Below the pieces are notes generated by a model. It was not told the origin of the DNA. It made no database searches and saw nothing but the letters and a program-made list of their open reading frames with translations. A DNA stretch of 64,000 nt from an uncultured Aquimarina sp. (GTDB lineage Bacteria; Bacteroidota; Bacteroidia; Flavobacteriales; Flavobacteriaceae): positions 186,001-250,000 of the forward strand of contig CANMSO010000003.1 of the NCBI GenBank assembly GCA_947500545.1. The letters are read 5' to 3'. Numbering within the stretch: position 1 is the first letter of the stretch; the number at the start of each line of letters is the position of its first letter. The position numbers and the translations under genes were made by a program. Shown here piece by piece: positions 45,095 through 53,967 of the stretch.

Positions 45095-45254
45095 CAACAT
45101 TTCACCTGTTTATCTGTAATTATTTTTAAGATCGTAAGAAATTTGCATTATTATTCATTATACCGGTCTCCAAATGATTAATTGTACTCATTTCCAATAC
45201 ATAATACAAACCTTGGTTTATAACATGAACACCCTAAATTGGTTTATAATCTAT

Positions 45255-45262
45255 TATATTTG
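45255..45262 (+). promoter_or_regulatory. Putative -7 element of the choice-of-anchor B lipoprotein gene
   Basis: TATATTTG matches TAnnTTTG, 58 bp before the ATG at 45321. No -33 element at the usual spacing. Confidence 0.4.
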
Positions 45263-45320
45263 TGTGTTTTAACTTTTTATATATAATACTTTTCATACAT
45301 TTACTAAAATAGCAGCCCTA

Positions 45321-46571
45321 ATGAAAAATTATTTTAACCACTTTTGTTTTCTTCTCTTGGTTTTTGGTTTTATGAGTTGTAGCAATGATGATGATGATTC
45401 AACTACAACAGATACCGGTATTGATACCCCAACGACCCCAGTGTCTAACATTTGCGAAAATGGAATTGCAGGCGGTGTTTTTCCTTGTAATAAGTTTGAT
45501 TTGGTATCCAGAATAAGCCTAGCAAGCATGAGTGCAACTGCAGGAAATGATAGTTGGGGATGGACAGATCCATCTAATGGAAAAGAATATGCGCTTATTG
45601 GTTTAAATAACGGAACAGCATTTATAGATATTTCTACACCAGACGCTCCTATATACTTAGGTAAACTTCCTACTGCCACTAGCAATAGTTTTTGGAGAGA
45701 CGTAAAAGTGTATCAAAATCATGCCTTTATAGTTAGTGAAGCATCTGGTCATGGTATGCAAGTTTTTGATCTAACCAGATTGCGTAATGTTACTAATCCA
45801 CCTGAAACATTTTCTGTAGATCAACATTTTACAGATTTTGGTAGTGCTCATAATATTGTTATTAATGAAGATACTGGCTTTGCATATGCTGTAGGAACCA
45901 GTAGGTCAGGCCCATATCAAGGGGGTCCCGTATTTATTAATATCCAGGATCCTGTTAACCCAGTAAATGTTGGTGGTTTTTTATCTGGTGGACAGCGTGC
46001 CTATAGCCATGATGCACAAGTAGTAACCTATAATGGACCAGATACCGATCATACGGGTAAAGAGATTCTTATTGGCAGCAATGAAATTGAAGTAGTAATA
46101 GCCGATATTACAGACAAGAGTAACCCTGTTACCTTATCAACTATAAAATATGCTAATGTGGGATATACTCATCAAGGTTGGTTTACAGAAGATATGAAGT
46201 ATTTTTTACTAGGAGATGAAACCGATGAACAAGGTGTTGGGTTTAACACCAGAACTATAATCTTTGATTTTACAGATTTAGATAACCCGATACAACACAT
46301 GACCTATACTGGTCCTACCGCAGCTATTGATCATAATGGGTATGTAAAAGGCGATAAATTTTATCTGGCTAATTATCGAGCTGGTATTAGAGTGATCGAT
46401 ATTTCTGATATTGAAAATAAGAATATAAACGAAATTAGTTTCTTTGATACCTATCCTTCTAATAATGGTGCAGACTTTGATGGTGCCTGGAATGTTTACC
46501 CTTATTTTGAAAGCGGTAACATTGTTATTAGTGACATTGGTGCCGGATTCGTTTTGGTAAAAGAGCAATAG
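45321..46571 (+). CDS. Choice-of-anchor B family surface lipoprotein
   Basis: A 416-residue lipoprotein: lipid Cys20 in FMSC, followed by SNDDDD, an acidic tag typical of surface lipoproteins. The rest is a beta-propeller-like domain of the choice-of-anchor B family, with LVIVD-type strands (YALIGLNNGTAFIDIS, MQVFDLTRLRN, IEVVIADITDKSNP, IRVIDISDIENK). The family is named for carrying either a lipoprotein anchor or a C-terminal sorting signal on the same core. A close paralogue with the other anchor, T9SS, starts 1 kb downstream at 47538. Function unknown; protein display or ligand binding is inferred. Confidence 0.88.
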   Translation: MKNYFNHFCFLLLVFGFMSCSNDDDDSTTTDTGIDTPTTPVSNICENGIAGGVFPCNKFDLVSRISLASMSATAGNDSWGWTDPSNGKEYALIGLNNGTAFIDISTPDAPIYLGKLPTATSNSFWRDVKVYQNHAFIVSEASGHGMQVFDLTRLRNVTNPPETFSVDQHFTDFGSAHNIVINEDTGFAYAVGTSRSGPYQGGPVFINIQDPVNPVNVGGFLSGGQRAYSHDAQVVTYNGPDTDHTGKEILIGSNEIEVVIADITDKSNPVTLSTIKYANVGYTHQGWFTEDMKYFLLGDETDEQGVGFNTRTIIFDFTDLDNPIQHMTYTGPTAAIDHNGYVKGDKFYLANYRAGIRVIDISDIENKNINEISFFDTYPSNNGADFDGAWNVYPYFESGNIVISDIGAGFVLVKEQ

Positions 46572-46601
46572 AAAATAAACAAGTGATCTAATTTTAGTTC
46601 T

Positions 46602-46630
46602 AAAAAATCCCGAATGATTCGGGATTTTTT
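46602..46630. terminator. Bidirectional intrinsic terminator
   Basis: Arms 46602-46614 and 46618-46630 (TCCCGAA/TTCGGGA) with A and T tracts outside. It lies between the convergent genes ending at 46571 and 46638. Confidence 0.85.
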
Positions 46631-46637
46631 ATGCTTA

Positions 46638-47165
46638 TTATAAACATTCACTATCATAATTTAATGCCTCTGTATCATCCAAAGGAACTTCTGTTTCTAT
46701 AAATGGAGTGTCTGATATAATTGTCAAAGAATAAGTGCCATCTGCTCCTGCGCTTTTCCCCCAATCTCTAGCCACCGCCAAATTATATATCCCTTCAGTA
46801 GATATTAATAGGTTAGTAAGAGATATATTTTCATCTTGACCTGTGCAATTATGATATGTGTTTCCTCCATTGGTTAGCAAGTTTGGCCCTCCAAACTCTC
46901 CAAACTCGGCAAAAAAATCTAGTGACACTACAGATTTTCCGGTAATCTCTTCTATGCCTATCGAAATTCTTGAACCTGCTTTAAACTCGAATTGATAAAC
47001 ATCTTCACAGGTTTCTGATACGGTACAAATCCACGCTCCTTGCTTTTCATAAAGAGTAATCCCAGAATCTTCTGGCTCCATTACAGGTACATCATCATCT
47101 TTTGAACAACTTGCAGACAACACTACAATTGTTGCTAATACTGTTTTTAAAATTTGTGCTTTCAT
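46638..47165 (-). CDS. Lipoprotein of unknown function
   Basis: A 175-residue lipoprotein with lipobox LSASC and an acidic SKDDD after the cysteine. It holds four further cysteines (ICTVSETCED, HNCTG and a C-terminal ECL), which could form disulfides. The body is beta-rich and resembles bacterial pre-peptidase C-terminal or CUB-like domains (YQFEFKAGSRISIGI, GTYSLTIIS), but I do not recognise a family. It lies on the opposite strand between the two choice-of-anchor B paralogues. Confidence 0.65.
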   Translation of the reverse strand: MKAQILKTVLATIVVLSASCSKDDDVPVMEPEDSGITLYEKQGAWICTVSETCEDVYQFEFKAGSRISIGIEEITGKSVVSLDFFAEFGEFGGPNLLTNGGNTYHNCTGQDENISLTNLLISTEGIYNLAVARDWGKSAGADGTYSLTIISDTPFIETEVPLDDTEALNYDSECL

Positions 47166-47537
47166 GATTAAAAGTTTTTGTGCAATTTTTGTTTCCTTAC
47201 ATACTTATATCAATCGCACTAAAACTTTGTTACCTAATTTTCCTAAAAAAAATAGAATTCTCTTTCTAGTATTAAAGAAAATTATGAATAAAACATCCTG
47301 GAAAACTTCTTGTCGGAAAGTGTATGAATTTAGATTGTTTTCTTAACAATTGTCGTCTGTTTTATAAAAACCTTATTTCATAAAATATGTTAAATTAAGT
47401 TAAAAAAATAACAACTTCTCATATAGTTGGCAAATAACCAAAATTTAAATCAGTAAATTAGTTAATTATTTAATTTTCAAACTGTTAAAATATGACATAG
47501 ACCTAATTCCTAAACTAACTCTTAAAACACAAACTCA
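47166..47537. other. Divergent intergenic region, no gene seen
   Basis: 372 bp, very AT-rich, between two divergent starts. It must hold promoters for both neighbours, but I find no exact TAnnTTTG box near either. The only ORF (60 codons) has no supporting feature. Confidence 0.4.
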
Positions 47538-50252
47538 ATGAAAAATTTAACCATTACTCTTCTGCTGATGATTTCAGCGGTGTTTTCCTATGGTCAAACC
47601 CCTTGTCAAAACGGATTTGCGGGTCCCTATCCATGTAACGATTACGATTTAATGTCTCGAATATCTCTTTCTACCATGAGTGCCGGTGAAGGTAACGACA
47701 GCTGGGGGTGGACAGATCCATCTAATGGAAAAGAATATGCACTTATCGGACTAAACAACGGTACGGCATTTATAGATATTTCTAATCCAACTAACCCTGT
47801 TTACTTGGGTAAATTACCTACCGCTACTAGCAATAGTTCTTGGAGAGACGTAAAAGTATATCAAAATCATGCTTTTATCGTAAGCGAAGCTTCTGGCCAC
47901 GGAATGCAGGTTTTCGATCTTACAAGATTACGTAACGTACCTAATCCACCCCAAACCTTTACTGCAGATACGAGGTATACAGAATTTGGTAACGCACATA
48001 ATATTGTAATTAATGAAGATACGGGATACGCTTATGTCGTTGGTGCACAAAGAAATTCTGGGCCGTATAGAGGAGGACCTCTTTTTATTAATATTCAAGA
48101 TCCAAAAAATCCAATTAATGCCGGTGGATTTCTATCAGGCGGACAACGTGCTTATACACATGATGCACAGGTAGTTACTTATACTGGTCCAGATAGTACC
48201 TATTCTGGCAGAGAAATACTAATTGGTAGTAACGAAATAGAAGTGGTTATTGCAGATATCACAGATAAAAATAACCCCGTTACGCTTTCAACAATAAAAT
48301 ATCCCGATATAGGATATACACATCAAGGCTGGTTTACCGAAGATATGAGGTATTTCATATTGGGTGATGAAACCGATGAGCAAGGCGTAGGATTTAATAC
48401 CAGAACCATAATTTTTGACTTTCAGGATTTAAATAACCCTAAAGAACATATGATATATACTGGTCCTACCGCAGCAATTGATCATAATGGGTATGTGAAA
48501 GGAAATAAATTTTACCTTGCCAATTATCGTGCAGGAATAAGAGTAATAGATATTTCTGACATCGGCAATAAAAATATGACGGAGATTGGTTTCTTTGACA
48601 CCTATACTTCTAGTAACGGAGCTGCTTTTAATGGTGTATGGAACGTATACCCATACTTTAACAGTGGAAACATTGTAATAAGCGATATCGAAGGCGGGTT
48701 TTTCTTAGTTCGAAAAAGTGTTCCCGTTACATGTAACGCTACTACACCTTCATCTGTTTCGGTAGCCGATATAGGAGCAACTTCTGCTACCTTAAGCTGG
48801 GGCGATATAACCGGTGCCACTTACGATGTAAGATATCGAGCAGTTGGTTCATCCTCATGGACAACCAATACTGCTTCTAATAATTCCTATACCATAACAG
48901 GACTTACAGCAACCACACAATATGAAGCACAGGTGAGAAGTAAATGTTCAGACGGAAGTACTTCTCAATATAGTTCCTCAGTTACTTTTACTACTACAGA
49001 TGTACAATTAGTATATTGTGACTCAAACGGTAACAATGTTTCAGATGAATACATTAGTAATGTGTCTATTGGCACCATAAATAACTCCTCTGGCGCCTCT
49101 AATGGTGGTTATGCAAACAATACTTCTATATCAACAAATCTTTCAAAAAACACCTCGCATACAATAACAATCGCTCCTACTTGGACCGGTACGGTTTATA
49201 GTGAAGGATATAGTGTTTGGATTGATGCGAATCAAGATGGTGATTTTTCAGATGCTGGTGAACAAGTATGGACGCAAAGTGCAACCAGAACAACTCCGGT
49301 AAGTGGTTCATTCGAAATCCCGCCTGGGGCTGTTAATGGTCCAACTAGAATGCGTGTTTCTATGAAATATAATGGAATACCTGGTCCTTGTGAATCTTTT
49401 CAATATGGAGAAGTTGAAGACTATACCGTAAATATTACCGGAGACGTAGATCCTCCAGGAGGTGAAGGCTGTACCGGTGGGCTAGCATTACCATATAATG
49501 AAAGTTTCGAAAATACTCTTGGTGCATGGACCCAGTCTTCTGCAGATGATATAAACTGGACAGTAGACGCCAACGGCACCCCGTCAAGAAACACAGGCCC
49601 TTCTAATGCTGCTTCTGGTACGTATTATATCTATGTTGAAGCTTCTGGTAACGGAACAGGGTATCCTAATAAAAGAGCAATTATAAACTCGCCATGTTTT
49701 GACTTAAGCACATCGTTTGATGCCGTTTTCTCATTTTCGTATCATATGTATGGTGCTACAGATATGGGTAGCATTGCACTTGAAGCAAGTGTAAATGAAG
49801 GAGCTTCCTGGACAAGTATATGGAATCAAACAGGAAATCAAGGAAATTCCTGGAACAATGTAGATGTTGATCTTTCTGCTTATTCCGGAAAGGGGCTTCA
49901 ACTTAGATTTAATAGAGTTACTGGTAGTACATGGCAGGCAGATATAGCTATAGATAATATCTCTATGAACGCTAGTGTTCCTAGAAATAATCCTACAGCT
50001 TCTGTTGAGGATATCACGCTATCTGTCTTTCCAAACCCGGTTCAGGGAAATAACCTAAACTTGTCTATGAGCAATAAAAATGCCTCAAATACCCCTTCAA
50101 GTTTCGAAATCAAAAACTTTCTAGGGCAATTAGTACGCAAAGGAGTCGTTAGAAACACAATAGATGTTTCTAATTTAAAATCAGGCGTTTATTTCTTACA
50201 AGTTGCTACCAAAAATAATAGTATTATTACAAAGCGCTTTGTAAAAAAATAA
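47538..50252 (+). CDS. T9SS-secreted choice-of-anchor B protein with FN3, GEVED and jelly-roll domains
   Basis: A 904-residue multidomain protein with signal peptide to YGQ (residue 20). Residues about 22-395 are a choice-of-anchor B domain highly similar to the lipoprotein at 45321. A fibronectin type III domain follows (about 398-488), then a GEVED domain (WIDANQDGDF near 560, GEVEDYTVN near 624), a MAM/jelly-roll-like domain (about 650-815), and a type A T9SS sorting domain (SVFPNP near 827, ending ITKRFVKK). It is exported through the type IX system and attached to or released from the surface. First gene of a tight plus-strand run leading to MbnP and a di-heme enzyme. Confidence 0.9.
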   Translation: MKNLTITLLLMISAVFSYGQTPCQNGFAGPYPCNDYDLMSRISLSTMSAGEGNDSWGWTDPSNGKEYALIGLNNGTAFIDISNPTNPVYLGKLPTATSNSSWRDVKVYQNHAFIVSEASGHGMQVFDLTRLRNVPNPPQTFTADTRYTEFGNAHNIVINEDTGYAYVVGAQRNSGPYRGGPLFINIQDPKNPINAGGFLSGGQRAYTHDAQVVTYTGPDSTYSGREILIGSNEIEVVIADITDKNNPVTLSTIKYPDIGYTHQGWFTEDMRYFILGDETDEQGVGFNTRTIIFDFQDLNNPKEHMIYTGPTAAIDHNGYVKGNKFYLANYRAGIRVIDISDIGNKNMTEIGFFDTYTSSNGAAFNGVWNVYPYFNSGNIVISDIEGGFFLVRKSVPVTCNATTPSSVSVADIGATSATLSWGDITGATYDVRYRAVGSSSWTTNTASNNSYTITGLTATTQYEAQVRSKCSDGSTSQYSSSVTFTTTDVQLVYCDSNGNNVSDEYISNVSIGTINNSSGASNGGYANNTSISTNLSKNTSHTITIAPTWTGTVYSEGYSVWIDANQDGDFSDAGEQVWTQSATRTTPVSGSFEIPPGAVNGPTRMRVSMKYNGIPGPCESFQYGEVEDYTVNITGDVDPPGGEGCTGGLALPYNESFENTLGAWTQSSADDINWTVDANGTPSRNTGPSNAASGTYYIYVEASGNGTGYPNKRAIINSPCFDLSTSFDAVFSFSYHMYGATDMGSIALEASVNEGASWTSIWNQTGNQGNSWNNVDVDLSAYSGKGLQLRFNRVTGSTWQADIAIDNISMNASVPRNNPTASVEDITLSVFPNPVQGNNLNLSMSNKNASNTPSSFEIKNFLGQLVRKGVVRNTIDVSNLKSGVYFLQVATKNNSIITKRFVKK

Positions 50253-50273
50253 CCCTAAAAAAGAAGTATACAA

Positions 50274-51653
50274 ATGAATCATTCTAAATCCTTATTCTAT
50301 ATGTCCATCATCCTTATTGCAATATTTAGTTTGATTGCATGCGGTAGCGATGATTCTGATGGAACAACACCTACTGCTCCTCCTGTTGACCAGTTTCAAG
50401 GTACGATAGAGTGGGTAAAAACGTTTGGTGGAACTAATGAAGATAATGCCCTCTCGGTAGTAGAAGCTACCGATGGGGGTTATGTTCTTGCTGGATATAC
50501 ACAAAGTATTGATGGAGATATTACTGATAAAACTGCAACCGATAGTGATTATTGGGTTTTAAAACTTTCTGCAAACGGCGAAATCGTTTGGACCAAAACC
50601 TATGGTGGTTCTGGTGATGACAGAGCCGAGAAAATTATTAAAACCAATGATGGTGGATATGCTATTGTAGGATACAGCCGTAGTGCTGATGAAGATGTAA
50701 CTCTTAATGAAGGGTTGCAAGATTATTGGATTGTAAAAATTGATGCTTCTGGTGATATCCAATGGCAAAAAAGTTTTGGGTTTTCTGGTATCGACAGAGC
50801 CTTTTCTCTTGTTCAAACTCAGGATGATGGATATTTTATTACCGGATTTCTTGATGTAACAGCAAGTGGTGGAGAAGGCAATGATAATCGCAGTAAATCT
50901 TCAGTAAAGCATGGAGTTGGCGAATTCTGGGGGATCAAACTCGATGCTTCTGGCGAAAAAGAATGGAGACGTTTTTTTGGAGGAACCAATAATGATCGTA
51001 GCTATGATACACTACAAACTGAAGATGGGGGTTTTATTATGATCGGATCTTCAGAAAGTGTTGATTTCGATATTACCAATAGCAAAGGTAGTTATGACTT
51101 CTGGGCCGTAAAAGTAAATTCTGAAGGCACCAAATTATGGCAAAAGTCTTTTGGTGGTTCTGAGATTGATGTAGCTTACGCTATTGCTACTACAGGAAAT
51201 GGTAAATTTGTTATTGTTGGTGATTCTAGAAGTGCTGATGGTGATATTACTGGTGACAGGGGTAATGCAGATCTCTGGATGATACAAATAGACGGCAATG
51301 GTAATATGATCTGGCAAAAATCTTTGGGAGGTACTGCTTTCGATACTGGTAGAGGCATCCATAAAACACAAAACGGAGGCTTTATCATAACAGGAAACTC
51401 CAGAAGTAATGATCTGGATGTAAGTGAAAATAAAGGCCAAAGTGACATCTGGAATATCATGATTGATAACAACGGAGATGTTATGTGGAAATCTACCGTA
51501 GGTGGTAGTGAAGCAGAATTTGGCGAAGGTTGTATAGAAACAAGCGACCAAAAGATCGTTGTGGTTGGCAACTCCGAAAGTACGGATTTTGATGTGCCCA
51601 ATAACAAAGGATCTAAAGATGTAATAATTATTAAATACAAAATAGAAAAATGA
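50274..51653 (+). CDS. Lipoprotein with propeller-like W-K-x-F-G-G repeats
   Basis: A 459-residue lipoprotein (lipobox LIAC, lipid Cys23, then GSDDSD). The body is built from about seven repeats of roughly 55 residues: WxKxFGG, DxAxxIxxTxDGGYxxxGxSxSxDxD, then DxWxxKxDxxGxxx. Such repeats form a beta propeller and are common in surface proteins of Bacteroidota; no catalytic residues are recognised. It starts 21 bp after the T9SS choice-of-anchor protein, and its stop overlaps the start of the MbnP-like gene by 4 bases. Translation coupling to MbnP suggests a common role. Confidence 0.8.
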   Translation: MNHSKSLFYMSIILIAIFSLIACGSDDSDGTTPTAPPVDQFQGTIEWVKTFGGTNEDNALSVVEATDGGYVLAGYTQSIDGDITDKTATDSDYWVLKLSANGEIVWTKTYGGSGDDRAEKIIKTNDGGYAIVGYSRSADEDVTLNEGLQDYWIVKIDASGDIQWQKSFGFSGIDRAFSLVQTQDDGYFITGFLDVTASGGEGNDNRSKSSVKHGVGEFWGIKLDASGEKEWRRFFGGTNNDRSYDTLQTEDGGFIMIGSSESVDFDITNSKGSYDFWAVKVNSEGTKLWQKSFGGSEIDVAYAIATTGNGKFVIVGDSRSADGDITGDRGNADLWMIQIDGNGNMIWQKSLGGTAFDTGRGIHKTQNGGFIITGNSRSNDLDVSENKGQSDIWNIMIDNNGDVMWKSTVGGSEAEFGEGCIETSDQKIVVVGNSESTDFDVPNNKGSKDVIIIKYKIEK

Positions 51654-52408
51654 AAAAACTTGCAATAATCGCATTAGCTTTTTTAACCATATGGTCATGT
51701 AAAAATGACGACGAAACACCAGCAGAACCAACTTTTGGAAGTGTCGTTCTCGATTTTAAAAATACCATAGACAATAATGGTGTTGAATTAATTACAGATA
51801 CATATACTAATGGAAGTAATGAAGTCTACAACATTTCAGAATTAAAATATATTATAAGCAACATTGTACTGATTAACTCCAACAACGAAGAATTTGTATA
51901 CCCGGTAGATCGCAGCTATTTCTTGATTAATGAAGAAGTATTAGGAAGTAAGAAAATAAGTCTTGCGGATATTCCGGCAGGAGAATATACTAAAGTTAGA
52001 TTTGGTTTTGGAGTAGATCAATCAAAATATCCTCTTAACGGTATGGCTAATTTTATTCCTACCGCAGAAGAAAGCGGAATGCTATGGAGTTGGTCTGCAG
52101 GATATAAATTCATTAAATTTGAAGGGACATATGGCGCAGCCGATACTCCATTCTTAATTCATGTAGGAAGTCATGGTACAAATTTGGATAATTACAAAGA
52201 AATAACGCTTGATTTACCTAACACATTAACCATTGCAGAATCGACATCGCCAGAAATAGCAATAAATGCCGATATTGCAAAAATATTTGATAGTACCAAC
52301 ACACATTCTTTGGTAGAAAAAAGTGATGTACAAGTTGACCCTGTAAATGCACCAAAAATTGCAGAAAACATAAAAACCATGTTTAGTGCAACTGGTGTTA
52401 CTAATTAA
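51650..52408 (+). CDS. MbnP-like copper-binding family lipoprotein
   Basis: A 252-residue lipoprotein (lipobox TIWSC, lipid Cys17, then KNDDE). The body matches the MbnP pattern: LDF at the first strand, YNISELKYIISNIVL, IPAGEYTKVRFGFGVD, and SGMLWSWSAGYKFIKFEG (W146, W148). In MbnP the conserved tryptophan region is oxidised to kynurenine by the di-heme partner MbnH, and the mature protein binds copper. FLIHVGSHG supplies His residues. The next gene encodes a di-heme MauG/MbnH-type enzyme, as expected for this pair. No methanobactin precursor is visible here. Confidence 0.82.
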   Translation: MKKLAIIALAFLTIWSCKNDDETPAEPTFGSVVLDFKNTIDNNGVELITDTYTNGSNEVYNISELKYIISNIVLINSNNEEFVYPVDRSYFLINEEVLGSKKISLADIPAGEYTKVRFGFGVDQSKYPLNGMANFIPTAEESGMLWSWSAGYKFIKFEGTYGAADTPFLIHVGSHGTNLDNYKEITLDLPNTLTIAESTSPEIAINADIAKIFDSTNTHSLVEKSDVQVDPVNAPKIAENIKTMFSATGVTN

Positions 52409-52415
52409 AATTAAT

Positions 52416-53462
52416 TTGAAACTATTCATATACATAGTATTTATTCTTTTTGGAGCTGCTTGCAGCTCTGAAAAGGATGACTATGTTCCTATTGCAGAAA
52501 ACGCAAAACTAGAATTTACTGTTCCCGCAAACTTTCCAGAACCAAGCTACAATGTTACCCTTAATCCTCCCACCGAAAAAGGTTTCGAACTGGGGAAAAA
52601 ATTGTTTTATGATGGTAAATTGGCATCAGATGGTGTAATTTCTTGCGGTTTTTGTCATATTCAGGATTTTGCATTTACACACCATACCCATATTGTAAGT
52701 CATGGAGTTGATGGTGCTTTGGGCACTAGAAACGCACAACCATTGCATAATATGGCATTTATGAAAGAATTCACATGGGATGGAGCCGCAATACACTTGG
52801 ATCTACAACCCATTATACCCATTACTGCAGAAGTAGAAATGAATGAAACTTTCAGTAGTATTATAAACAAGCTAGAAGCACAACCAGAATATGTAAAACT
52901 ATTTGCTGAAGCGTTTGAGGATCAAAAAATTAACTCCGAGAATATACTTAAATCACTTTCTCAGTTTATGATTATGATGATTTCAGCGAATTCTAAATAC
53001 GATAAAATAGAAAGAAACGAAGGCTCCGTCTTTACCGAAAATGAGGCTGCCGGTTTCGAACTCTTCAAATCCAAATGTGCTTCTTGTCATGAAGGCACAT
53101 TATTTACAGATCAATCTTATCGCAACAATGGTTTGCCTGTTGATCCTCAATACAATGATATAGGCAGAAACCGTGTTACTGGATTGGCAGACGATATGCA
53201 TAAGTTCAAAGTTCCTAGTTTAAGAAATATTGAACTCACTTTTCCATATATGCATGATGGCCGATTAAAAACGCTAGATGATGTTCTAAATCATTATAGT
53301 GATGGCATGGTAGATTCTGAAACATTAGACTCGCAGCTTAAAGATCAAAATGGTGCTTTGGGCATCCCAATGACAGCAGTTGAAAAGCAACAAATCATTG
53401 CCTTTTTGAAAACACTTACCGATGATGATTTCCTGAACGATAATCGCTTTTCAGAGTTTTAA
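52416..53462 (+). CDS. Di-heme MauG/MbnH-like oxidase lipoprotein
   Basis: A 348-residue di-heme protein. I place the start at TTG 52416, giving a normal lipoprotein signal (MKLFIYIVFILFGAAC, lipid Cys16); a GTG at 52386 would overlap the MbnP gene and add an odd hydrophobic prefix. Heme sites are C77-C80-H81 (CGFCH) and C221-C224-H225 (CASCH). PSLRNIELTFPYMHDGRLKT near the C-terminus holds the region of the distal ligand in this family. The adjacent MbnP-like gene suggests the MbnH role, tryptophan oxidation using peroxide, rather than plain peroxidase. Whether the distal ligand is Tyr or Met needs an alignment. Confidence 0.85.
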   Translation: MKLFIYIVFILFGAACSSEKDDYVPIAENAKLEFTVPANFPEPSYNVTLNPPTEKGFELGKKLFYDGKLASDGVISCGFCHIQDFAFTHHTHIVSHGVDGALGTRNAQPLHNMAFMKEFTWDGAAIHLDLQPIIPITAEVEMNETFSSIINKLEAQPEYVKLFAEAFEDQKINSENILKSLSQFMIMMISANSKYDKIERNEGSVFTENEAAGFELFKSKCASCHEGTLFTDQSYRNNGLPVDPQYNDIGRNRVTGLADDMHKFKVPSLRNIELTFPYMHDGRLKTLDDVLNHYSDGMVDSETLDSQLKDQNGALGIPMTAVEKQQIIAFLKTLTDDDFLNDNRFSEF

Positions 53463-53527
53463 AAACAAAATTTTTAAAACCATCATAACTTTTGCCTATT
53501 GTAATATATGTTAGATAAATGTTAGGT

Positions 53528-53561
53528 TTTGTAAATAAAATCTACTTAAGTAGTATATTTG
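53528..53561 (+). promoter_or_regulatory. Promoter of the suf operon
   Basis: TTTG (53528-53531), a 22-bp spacer and TATATTTG (53554-53561) match the Bacteroidota -33/-7 consensus. The sufA ATG is 35 bp downstream. Confidence 0.7.
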
Positions 53562-53596
53562 CAATTCATTTAGAATTAATCTATTTATAAAGAAGT

Positions 53597-53926
53597 ATGA
53601 TTAAAGTGTCTGACATAGCCAAAAACAAGGTTGTCCAATTAATGAGTGATGATGGGTACAATGCAACTACCGACTATGTGCGAGTAGGTGTAAAAAGTGG
53701 CGGTTGCTCTGGTTTATCGTATGACCTAAAGTTTGACAAAACACAAGAAGAAGGAGATAAAGTGTTTGAAGATAATGGTGTAAAAATCATAGTAGATAAA
53801 AAAAGTTTCCTATACTTAATCGGAACTACTCTGGAATATTCTGGCGGTTTAAATGGTACTGGTTTCGTGTTTAATAATCCTAACGCAAGTAGAACTTGTG
53901 GCTGTGGAGAAAGTTTTTCATTATAA
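53597..53926 (+). CDS. sufA: A-type iron-sulfur carrier protein
   Basis: A 109-residue HesB/IscA family protein. The three ligand cysteines are C37 (GGCSGLSY), C101 and C103 (CGCGESF). It accepts iron-sulfur clusters from the SufBCD scaffold and passes them to apoproteins. First gene after the suf promoter, 41 bp before sufB. Confidence 0.93.
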   Translation: MIKVSDIAKNKVVQLMSDDGYNATTDYVRVGVKSGGCSGLSYDLKFDKTQEEGDKVFEDNGVKIIVDKKSFLYLIGTTLEYSGGLNGTGFVFNNPNASRTCGCGESFSL

Positions 53927-53967
53927 ATTTTAAAGAACGATCCTGGATCAAATTCAGGAAATAGAAG

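Noticed and set aside
46278..46568. 96-codon minus-strand ORF opposite the choice-of-anchor B lipoprotein
   Set aside because: Lies entirely antisense to a well-supported gene and has no features.
50292..51731. Several minus-strand ORFs over the propeller-repeat and MbnP genes
   Set aside because: Shadows of a repetitive coding sequence; no signal, domain or promoter.
52386..52415. GTG start of the di-heme enzyme overlapping the MbnP gene
   Set aside because: Adds ten mostly hydrophobic residues before an otherwise normal lipoprotein signal; TTG 52416 is preferred, though this is not certain.
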